Of a stretch of 34,569 nt of DNA, positions 29,551 to 34,569 are shown piece after piece. Below the pieces are notes generated by a model. The model saw nothing but the letters and a program-made list of their open reading frames with translations, was not told the DNA's origin and did not search any database. Position numbers and translations under genes: made by a program. Origin of the DNA: a virus; IMG/VR virus record IMGVR_UViG_3300017963_000531, positions 1-34,569 of that record; one strand, 5' to 3'. Within the stretch, counting starts at the first letter, position 1; every line of letters begins with the position of its first letter.

Positions 29551-30461
29551 TCATCGAAAAAATCTATGAAGAAAAAGCTAAAAAAATAAAGGCTTATCCC
29601 TGTCATGTAAACAGAGCATCAAATCTTGGAGATCCTTGTATCAGGCGATTGGTTTATGAGCGTACTCACTGGCAGGAAAGATTATTGCATGATGTTCATT
29701 TACAACTTCTTTTCGATGAAGGAAATAACCAGGAAAAAATTGTTGTACGCGATTTGCAGGATGCTGGTTTTGAAATCTATGAACAACAGAGATCATTTGA
29801 GATTAAAGATCTTCAAATTACCGGACACATGGATCTGAAATTAAAAATTTCTGGAGATGAAACATTATATCCAACCGAAATAAAGTCCATGGCTCCTCAT
29901 ATCTTCCAAAAAGTAAATCAGGTATTAGATTTTTACAACAAGTCATATCCATGGCTGCAAAAATACCCTCCTCAATTACTTCTTTATATGTATGCCTCAG
30001 ATGAAGAAAGAGGAGTCTGGATTTTAAAAAATAAATCCACCGGTGCCTTGAAAGAAATATGGGTTGATTTTGATTATGACCTGGTGGATGAAATTTTCTG
30101 TAAAGCCCAAGTAATTAATGAGCACATAGAAAATAAAACTATGCCGGACCGGATAGAAGATCTTGAATTATGTGCCAGGTGTCCTTTCAGGCATATCTGT
30201 TTGCCGGAAAGAGATTTTGGTAAGGGAATTATAATCGAAGATGATGAAACATTGACTGAGATGATCGATCGCCTCGAGGATCTAAAAGAATCTTATTCTG
30301 AATACATTTCATTAAATAAGAAGATTACAGAATCGGTAAAAGAGAAAGACAATTTTATTGTAGGCAATAGATATCATATAACCGGCAAGTGGATTGACGT
30401 AAAAGAACGGATCCAGTATGCCTATAAATATTGGAAGAAAAATATCATTAAAATAGCCTGA
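29547..30461 (+). CDS. Cas4/RecB-like PD-(D/E)XK exonuclease with 4-Cys cluster, 304 aa
   Basis: Nuclease core: D96 in TGHMDLKL, E111-x-K113 in YPTEIKSM, and motif PPQLLLYMYA (Q143, Y147). C31 (GDPCIRRLVYER) together with C209-x2-C212-x5-C218 (LCARCPFRHIC) matches the iron-staple [4Fe-4S] arrangement of Cas4 and AddB. It likely resects DNA ends to single strands for the adjacent annealing protein, in recombination-dependent replication. There are no cas genes nearby, so this is not part of a CRISPR adaptation set. Confidence 0.82.
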   Translation: MIIEKIYEEKAKKIKAYPCHVNRASNLGDPCIRRLVYERTHWQERLLHDVHLQLLFDEGNNQEKIVVRDLQDAGFEIYEQQRSFEIKDLQITGHMDLKLKISGDETLYPTEIKSMAPHIFQKVNQVLDFYNKSYPWLQKYPPQLLLYMYASDEERGVWILKNKSTGALKEIWVDFDYDLVDEIFCKAQVINEHIENKTMPDRIEDLELCARCPFRHICLPERDFGKGIIIEDDETLTEMIDRLEDLKESYSEYISLNKKITESVKEKDNFIVGNRYHITGKWIDVKERIQYAYKYWKKNIIKIA

Positions 30462-30468
30462 GGGAATC

Positions 30469-30552
30469 ATGAGTAAAAATCTATTTTGGTTAGGGGCATG
30501 GTTCTTTGCTTTAGCAATAATTGCCTTTATAATTCTAATATCTCAATGTTAA
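30469..30552 (+). CDS. 27-residue single-pass membrane peptide
   Basis: Starts MSKNLFWLGAWFFALAIIAF and ends ILISQC. TGAGGG upstream serves as ribosome binding site, 7 bases after the nuclease stop. One hydrophobic helix from residue 5 to 24. Its size and nature mirror the 34-114 peptide. The following gene starts within its end. Confidence 0.55.
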   Translation: MSKNLFWLGAWFFALAIIAFIILISQC

Positions 30553-30761
30553 CATTATCTGAGCATCTCAAAAATAGCACAATAGATTGGTTTAATGCAC
30601 CATATAATAAATCCAGGATTATATCTATCTATGAAATAAAAAAGAATGTAGAAGAATATAACCAAAATATAAATGACTTAACTGAGACAATGGAAACAAA
30701 GCAAAATTATAAAATAATGGAATTCCTATTTTGGAACGTCAGAATAATATCAATGAGATAA
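30546..30761 (+). CDS. Hypothetical helical protein, 71 aa
   Basis: ATG 30546 (MLTLSEHLKNSTIDWFNAPY) overlaps the stop of the membrane peptide and is preferred to an upstream non-ATG start inside that gene. Middle section is a charged heptad-like helix (EIKKNVEEYNQNINDLTETM). Family unknown. It overlaps the next ORF by 31 bases. Confidence 0.5.
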   Translation: MLTLSEHLKNSTIDWFNAPYNKSRIISIYEIKKNVEEYNQNINDLTETMETKQNYKIMEFLFWNVRIISMR

Positions 30762-30925
30762 TTGAAAAATATGAATCTGATCTGGTTCATTATAAGATAA
30801 TTGACCATGGAAAAGCATTATTGGTAAGAGAATTTTTAAAAGATTTATATAAAATAAAAAGGAAAATTGAAGCATTGGAAGCCATAATTAACAATAAACA
30901 AATAGATCTTTTTGGAGGTTTTTAA
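30731..30925 (+). CDS. Hypothetical helical protein with TTG start, 64 aa
   Basis: No ATG is available in this frame, so the TTG at 30731 (giving MERQNNINEIIEKYESDLVH) is the probable start, with only a weak purine-rich site upstream. Mostly a charged helix or coiled coil (LKDLYKIKRKIEALEAIINN), ending QIDLFGGF. It sits exactly against the next start at 30926, whose GGAGG lies in its final codons, as expected of a real operon gene. Confidence 0.45.
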   Translation: MERQNNINEIIEKYESDLVHYKIIDHGKALLVREFLKDLYKIKRKIEALEAIINNKQIDLFGGF

Positions 30926-31417
30926 ATGCAAATAGAAAAAATCAAGATCAACAAAGATAGCTCTATCGCTGTCGAATTCAGCGAAATTATTGCTGAGAAA
31001 GAAGAAGGCGATATCTACAGGAAAATCCGGATCAGGTCCAATAGTCCTGCTCACAAAGGTTTTTATGACGTGCTCACAAAATTAAAACCTTATGCCTGTT
31101 CAATGATCGAATTACCGGAGAAAGAAGAAAAAAGAATTTCCGTAAAAGGGATTACTTTTAACCGGACCAAGGAAGGAATTTTGGGAGTAGTATTACATCT
31201 AGAAAGGAAATTAGATTATACTGATATTCCAATTGTTATAAAAACACCTTGTAATATTGAAGAACCATATAGTAACAATGGCGGTTATGCTGGTAATGTT
31301 TTGGATCCTGGATGTGCATCTTTTTTATATACCCTTATGGAAGAGGCAGAAAAATATGTTTCCGGATTCAGAGAACAGGCAGAATTGAATCTCAAGCAGG
31401 AATCTGTTTTATTATGA
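30926..31417 (+). CDS. Conserved-type phage protein, 163 aa
   Basis: Beta-rich N-terminus (MQIEKIKINKDSSIAVEFSE), then RIRSNSPAHKGFYDVLTKLK, ISVKGITFNRTKEGILGVVL, HLERKLDYTDIPIVIKTPC and a C-terminal helix (LYTLMEEAEKYVSGFREQAE). The layout resembles a family of phage early proteins of about 130-165 aa found in replication/recombination modules, without known function. GGAGG site 4 bases upstream. Coupled to the next gene by ATGA. Confidence 0.6.
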   Translation: MQIEKIKINKDSSIAVEFSEIIAEKEEGDIYRKIRIRSNSPAHKGFYDVLTKLKPYACSMIELPEKEEKRISVKGITFNRTKEGILGVVLHLERKLDYTDIPIVIKTPCNIEEPYSNNGGYAGNVLDPGCASFLYTLMEEAEKYVSGFREQAELNLKQESVLL

Positions 31418-31674
31418 CAAATTTCTTTTATCATTTAACGAAAAATAATTGGGGATTTCCTTGGCATATTATTTTAGCCTGGGCAGGTTTTATGTTTGGG
31501 ATAGGGATAACCGGAAACAGTCATCAAGGCATTGTTTTGGTTTCGTTTGTGATTATAACAATTGGAATATTGTACGAAAAAAAACAGGATTTTAAACCAG
31601 ATTGGTGGCAGGATATGATAGCAAATTTTTCAGGGATAATTTTGGGAATTTTATCAATTTTATGGGTTTTGTGA
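31414..31674 (+). CDS. Small three-helix membrane protein, 86 aa
   Basis: ATG 31414 overlaps the previous stop and is chosen over an upstream in-frame start. Hydrophobic helices at about 17-33 (WHIILAWAGFMFGIGI), 37-53 (HQGIVLVSFVIITIGILYE) and 68-86 (MIANFSGIILGILSILWVL). Short charged loop KKQDFKPDWWQD between helices 2 and 3. Phage genomes often hold such proteins; their role is usually unknown. TGATG overlap with the next gene. Confidence 0.6.
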   Translation: MTNFFYHLTKNNWGFPWHIILAWAGFMFGIGITGNSHQGIVLVSFVIITIGILYEKKQDFKPDWWQDMIANFSGIILGILSILWVL

Positions 31675-31919
31675 TGTATACATTTGCATCTGCCTCTCAG
31701 AGATTAAGATATGAAATACGCTCAAGAGTCAATATATGCCAGATCCAGATGAATATATGTACTTGGGAAAAGTTTTTTAAAACCGTAATGAGTGAAAAAG
31801 ATTATATCAAAAATATCCGCGACCAATATCATAAACCAATTAAAAAACGAAAAAAAATAATCTTATTTACTGCTGATGATTATAAAATAGAATCTAGAAA
31901 TGGCAAATCCACAAATTGA
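31674..31919 (+). CDS. Basic hypothetical protein before the replication initiator, 81 aa
   Basis: ATG 31674 (MYTFASASQRLRYEIRSRVN) overlaps the preceding stop; earlier starts would lie inside the membrane-protein gene. Basic and helical (FFKTVMSEKDYIKNIRDQYH, KKRKKIILFTADDYKIE). It overlaps the O-like gene by 20 bases. Possibly nucleic-acid binding. Not recognised. Confidence 0.5.
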   Translation: MYTFASASQRLRYEIRSRVNICQIQMNICTWEKFFKTVMSEKDYIKNIRDQYHKPIKKRKKIILFTADDYKIESRNGKSTN

Positions 31920-32643
31920 AAATGGTTACACTAGGATAGCTAATTCGATATTAGGCGCTTTAGCGAATATTAGAATACCAGGAGAATCAAGACAATGTTT
32001 AGACTTTATAATAAGGAAAACTTATGGATATGGTAAAAAAAAAGATTCGATTTCGCTTTCCCAGTTCGTCGACGCAACTAGTATCCCTAAGAATAGAATA
32101 TGCAGGGCTTTAGGCAAATTAAAAGATATGAACTTAATCGTTACCCAAAAAGAGAACGCCATCCATACAACTTATTGTTTTAACAAGGATTATGATGCCT
32201 GGAAGCCATTACCCAAAAAGAGAACGTTACCCAAAAAGAGAATGACCATTACCCAAAAAGAGAATAATCGTTACCCAAAAAGAGACACACAAAAGAAAGA
32301 AAGAAAATATACAAAAGAAAGATGGTCAAAATTTCCAAAGGAAATATTTGACCTTTACAATTTTTTTATTTCAATCTTAAACGAAAAAGAAAAAAAAATA
32401 TATGAACCTAAAACTGATAATCAAAAATGGGAGTGGTTAGATACTCTCGATAAATGTCATAGGATAGATAGATATGAATATTGGCAGATTAAAGATGTCA
32501 TCGAGCATTATCGCGAAGATGAATTTTGGAGCAAGAATTTCTACTCCGTTAAAAAATTAAGAGAAAAAAATAAAGATGGCGTAAAACGTATAGATGAATG
32601 GTATATGAAAATAGAAGATTTATTGGAGGCTCCGCATGCCTAA
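31900..32643 (+). CDS. Replication initiator, lambda O-like N-terminal domain, 247 aa
   Basis: Residues 4-78 match the phage replication protein O N-terminal (winged-helix) domain: ENGYTRIANSILGALANIRI, QCLDFIIRKTYGYGKKKDSI, SLSQFVDATSIPKNRICRAL, GKLKDMNLIVTQKE. Residues about 105-140 are a basic segment encoded by the iterons. The C-terminal domain (about 150-247) is helical with W-rich blocks (QKWEWLDTLDKCHRIDRYEY) and probably recruits host helicase or loader. As in lambda, the protein should bind iterons inside its own gene. No DnaB or DnaC homologue is encoded, so host helicase is needed. Confidence 0.85.
   Translation: MANPQIENGYTRIANSILGALANIRIPGESRQCLDFIIRKTYGYGKKKDSISLSQFVDATSIPKNRICRALGKLKDMNLIVTQKENAIHTTYCFNKDYDAWKPLPKKRTLPKKRMTITQKENNRYPKRDTQKKERKYTKERWSKFPKEIFDLYNFFISILNEKEKKIYEPKTDNQKWEWLDTLDKCHRIDRYEYWQIKDVIEHYREDEFWSKNFYSVKKLREKNKDGVKRIDEWYMKIEDLLEAPHA
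32141..32286 (+). repeat. Five iterons inside the O-like gene: likely replication origin
   Basis: TTACCCAAAAAGAGAA occurs at 32141, 32209, 32227 and 32249, and as TTACCCAAAAAGAGAC at 32271; spacings are 68, 18, 22 and 22 bases. The copies fall in three different reading frames (giving TQKEN, PKKR and YPKRD peptides), so the repeat is kept as DNA, not as protein. A purine-rich A tract (about 32286-32322) follows and could be the unwinding element. Layout mirrors ori-lambda inside gene O. Confidence 0.88.
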
Positions 32644-32947
32644 GAAATCAGAAACTGAAAAATTAACTCCAAGAGAATTTTATTTAAAAAAACTCCATGA
32701 GATAAAAGAACGATTGAGCAGAGATGAAATTGTGCAAAGAAAAGAATTCGATATTACTGTATACTATGCTGAGAATCATAGGTGTTTGTCTTGTGGAAAT
32801 CCAAAGGATTTAATTTCACCAAATGAGTGCAAAAGATGTATGACCGAAAGAAAAAGTGAAGAGTATGTTAATTGGTATGTTAAATCAAAAGATAAAGTTA
32901 AAACAAAAATAAAATTTAGTGATTCTGATTACGAATTACCATTTTAA
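32636..32947 (+). CDS. Zinc-finger-type protein after the initiator, 103 aa
   Basis: Overlaps the initiator gene by 8 bases. Charged N-terminal helix (LTPREFYLKKLHEIKERLSR), then C56-x2-C59 (HRCLSCGNP) and C69-x2-C72 (NECKRCMTE) forming a probable zinc site, and a basic tail. Its place behind the O-like gene is where lambda has P, but there is no helicase-loader similarity. May assist replication or act as a DNA-binding factor. Confidence 0.55.
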   Translation: MPKKSETEKLTPREFYLKKLHEIKERLSRDEIVQRKEFDITVYYAENHRCLSCGNPKDLISPNECKRCMTERKSEEYVNWYVKSKDKVKTKIKFSDSDYELPF

Positions 32948-32965
32948 AAATCAGGGTTTGGGGCA

Positions 32966-33118
32966 ATGGAGGAAATGTTAAGAATCGTGCTCTTTGAAAT
33001 ATTTCGGCAAGAATATTTTAAGCACCTTAAATCTATTCTTAACACATATGAATCAAAAGTCAGACTGAATAGTTTGATTTTCTGGTTAGCTAATAAAAAC
33101 GTGGTGTACGTTCCCTGA
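32966..33118 (+). CDS. Possible 50-residue protein
   Basis: ORF in the 193-base gap between the zinc-finger gene and RusA: MEEMLRIVLFEIFRQEYFKH then LKSILNTYESKVRLNSLIFW and ending NVVYVP. Helical and amphipathic. A weak GGGGC site precedes the ATG; another ATG at 32975 is in frame. Reading is uncertain. Confidence 0.4.
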   Translation: MEEMLRIVLFEIFRQEYFKHLKSILNTYESKVRLNSLIFWLANKNVVYVP

Positions 33119-33140
33119 TTTTATTTAAAGGCAAAATATT

Positions 33141-33647
33141 ATGACATTAAAATTATTTTTCCCAGGCATACCATTCAGCAAGCAATCGGTAAGGGCTAAT
33201 CCTGTCTACAATCGAAAAACAGGAGAACCGGTGATTTATAAAGACAAATTAACTGGCAAGAAAAGAGTTTTAATAAGCTTCCATCAGCCAAAGAAAGTTG
33301 TAGAGCAGGAAAAATCTATAAAGGCAATGACAGCAAAACAAATTCCTAAGAATTTTACTCCCTTCAGGGGACCGGTTATTGTAAAAGAATTGTTATTTGT
33401 ATTTCCTCCTCTTTCAACCTGGCCGAAATATAAACTTTATGATTTAGCCCAGGGGAAAGTATTCTACAAAGACACAAAACCAGATATCACCGATAATCTG
33501 TGTAAAGGCTTATTCGATGCCATGGAAGGAATTATTTACATGAATGATTCGCAGATTTGCGAACAAGGCTTAACCAGAAAGATCTATGGTCTTAAGCCTG
33601 GGATATATTTAACGATTGAAGGGAATAAGGAGCAAAGCAATGAGTGA
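33141..33647 (+). CDS. RusA-family Holliday junction resolvase, 168 aa
   Basis: Begins LFFPGIPFSKQSVRANPVYN, as RusA proteins do. The signature KPDITDNLCKGLFDAMEGII followed by YMNDSQICEQ holds the metal-binding aspartates (D of KPD, D of TDN, D of NDSQ), with one extra residue compared with the common KPDxDN. Length is above E. coli RusA (120 aa) because of an insertion around residues 22-60. It cuts four-way junctions left by recombination-dependent replication so that genomes can be packaged. Acts with the annealase and exonuclease at 28.7-30.5 kb. Confidence 0.88.
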   Translation: MTLKLFFPGIPFSKQSVRANPVYNRKTGEPVIYKDKLTGKKRVLISFHQPKKVVEQEKSIKAMTAKQIPKNFTPFRGPVIVKELLFVFPPLSTWPKYKLYDLAQGKVFYKDTKPDITDNLCKGLFDAMEGIIYMNDSQICEQGLTRKIYGLKPGIYLTIEGNKEQSNE

Positions 33648-33987
33648 TGATTCAATAACAATCGATGAATTACGTTATGAAATTATTAACTGCAAAACTA
33701 AAGAATATCGTGAAAAATGTCTTGATGAATTACAAAACAGACTCCAAGTACGAATTAAGGAATTAAAAAAAAAGAAAGTTGATATAGAGTTAAGATATGT
33801 TAAAAAGTGTCATGATGCTATCTCTATGCTTGAAGGTTGGGAGGGACAAGAACAAGAAAACAAGCAATTAAAATCTGTACTTGAGGAGATAATAAAAAGA
33901 ATTAAGAAGGCTGGTTATTACGACCTTGATAAAGCATGTGCAGATTTGGAAGCAATAAAAGAAATAGCATTAAAGGAGATTAAATAA
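33640..33987 (+). CDS. Coiled-coil protein, 115 aa
   Basis: ATG 33640 follows AAGGAG; the segment from AAGGAG through ATGAGTG is the same as at the 127 gene. A long charged helix (CLDELQNRLQVRIKELKKKK; ENKQLKSVLEEIIKRIKKAG) dominates, so a coiled-coil dimer is likely. Overlaps the RusA stop by 8 bases and the next start by TAATG. Function unknown. Confidence 0.6.
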   Translation: MSDDSITIDELRYEIINCKTKEYREKCLDELQNRLQVRIKELKKKKVDIELRYVKKCHDAISMLEGWEGQEQENKQLKSVLEEIIKRIKKAGYYDLDKACADLEAIKEIALKEIK

Positions 33988-34142
33988 TGGAAATAAACGA
34001 GCAAGAAGTAATTGAAAAAATGGATGAATTAGAAAAAATTGCGAAAGTAATAGGTTATCATTTTTGGAAATGTGAAACAGATCAACAGGCAATAAGATTG
34101 GGAATGGATTGTGCCATAGAAATAGTGAGGGAGATAAAATAA
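33987..34142 (+). CDS. Small helical protein, 51 aa
   Basis: Starts MEINEQEVIEKMDELEKIAK at a TAATG overlap and ends EIVREIK, with its own stop shared with the next ATG (TAATG). One Cys in FWKCETD and one in MDCAIE. Coupling on both sides supports it. Not recognised. Confidence 0.55.
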   Translation: MEINEQEVIEKMDELEKIAKVIGYHFWKCETDQQAIRLGMDCAIEIVREIK

Positions 34143-34483
34143 TGTTATACTTTTTTAAACAACTGGCAAAGTATCCGAAGGTTGAGAAGGCTATATTTAT
34201 TTATATTACTAATGATTTTGAATATGAATTTCAAATAAAAAAGTATGGGAACATGGATATAAATAGATGTGGAGATTATTTTGATTACCGCACATTATCA
34301 GGCTGGATAGATGCATTTTTTCGGGAGCATTATATATTTTTTGAAATATTTGCAGCACCTAATCCAAGAGAATTTTGGTTTGAAATTAACAGGCGATATA
34401 GAATGGCACATTACAGGAACTACCAACAAGCCCATATCGCTGCATGGCTAAAAGCTGCTGAGATATTGGAGGGAGAGATATGA
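34142..34483 (+). CDS. Hypothetical aromatic-rich protein, 113 aa
   Basis: ATG 34142 is the natural start (MLYFFKQLAKYPKVEKAIFI), TAATG-coupled to the previous gene. Rich in Phe/Tyr/Trp (DYFDYRTLSGWIDAFFREHY, FFEIFAAPNPREFWFEINRR) and ends with a helix (QQAHIAAWLKAAEILEGEI). Not obviously a membrane protein because charges are spread evenly. Its last 37 bases are in the terminal repeat, so the gene continues the operon into position 1 on the circle. Confidence 0.6.
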   Translation: MLYFFKQLAKYPKVEKAIFIYITNDFEYEFQIKKYGNMDINRCGDYFDYRTLSGWIDAFFREHYIFFEIFAAPNPREFWFEINRRYRMAHYRNYQQAHIAAWLKAAEILEGEI

Positions 34484-34569
34484 GATTAAAAATAGCATGG
34501 ATGATACTTTATTTTTTTATTTTTGTATTTTTAATATTTATATGGCAGATGAAATCTTAAAGGAGCAAA
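34447..34569. repeat. Terminal direct repeat, copy 2
   Basis: Identical to 1-123. On the circular map this is the same segment, so the early operon runs without a break from RusA and its followers into the genes at 34-2007. Confidence 0.95.
34480..34560 (+). CDS. 26-residue membrane peptide (second copy, contig overlap)
   Basis: Same ORF as 34-114, repeated only because the contig ends overlap. ATG overlaps the stop of the 34142-34483 gene. Confidence 0.6.
   Translation: MRLKIAWMILYFFIFVFLIFIWQMKS

Noticed and set aside
29547-30461. CRISPR Cas4 gene
   Set aside because: The 4-Cys nuclease pattern is Cas4-like, but no cas1/cas2 or repeat array exists; the partner is a putative annealing protein, so a phage recombination exonuclease fits better.
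1-34569. tRNA genes
   Set aside because: No T-arm (GGTTCRAATCC-like) plus acceptor combination was found by eye; very divergent tRNAs cannot be excluded without a scan.

Overview
This window is best read as the complete, circularly mapping genome of a temperate-type siphovirus (long-tailed phage). The first and last 123 bases are identical (1-123 = 34447-34569), so the unit genome is about 34,446 bp. It is AT-rich and very densely packed; neighbouring genes usually overlap as ATGA or TAATG. Host identity is uncertain. Several proteins have short Phe/Leu-rich signal peptides ending in A-Q or A-E, a style common in the Bacteroidota/Chlorobiota/Calditrichota (FCB) group. That is inference only; no host gene is present. 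No tRNA, CRISPR array, IS element or integrase was seen.

Layout on the circle. (a) Immunity region 25.25-27.02 kb: a leftward XRE repressor with a co-transcribed membrane protein, overlapping divergent promoters, and a roughly 500-nt rightward leader holding a strongly structured, GC-rich RNA of about 350 nt. A Cro-like HTH protein and a perfect 17-bp palindrome follow. (b) Early/replication region 27.0-34.5 kb, wrapping to about 2.0 kb: small early genes, a putative annealing protein with a Cas4/RecB-like 4-Cys nuclease, a lambda O-like initiator with five internal iterons (likely origin), a RusA resolvase, many small proteins and membrane peptides, and a GpZ-like tail-completion protein. 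(c) Packaging/head region 2.1-13.2 kb: ASCH-like and HNH proteins, Nu1-like and GpA-like terminases, an Acb2/Tad1-hairpin protein (predicted anti-CBASS/Thoeris sponge), gpW-like connector, lambda-type portal, a fused prohead protease-major capsid protein, a strong terminator, an FII-like connector and a tail terminator. (d) Lysis cassette 13.2-14.65 kb, embedded between head and tail genes. (e) Tail region 14.7-25.25 kb: tail tube, a secreted-type beta-helix spike and LamG-like protein, tail-assembly chaperones with a -1 frameshift on a UUUUUUA site, tape measure, a hub with an inserted lectin-like domain, and a tandemly duplicated tail-tip gene.

Most notable points: the structured early-leader RNA between repressor and Cro; iterons read in all three frames inside the O-like gene; the UUUUUUA frameshift giving a G/GT-type chaperone; the Acb2/Tad1-hairpin protein with its own internal ribosome binding site; and the unusual number of virion-region proteins with Sec signal peptides. 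There is a repressor but no recognisable integrase, transposase or partition gene, so how lysogeny is maintained is open.
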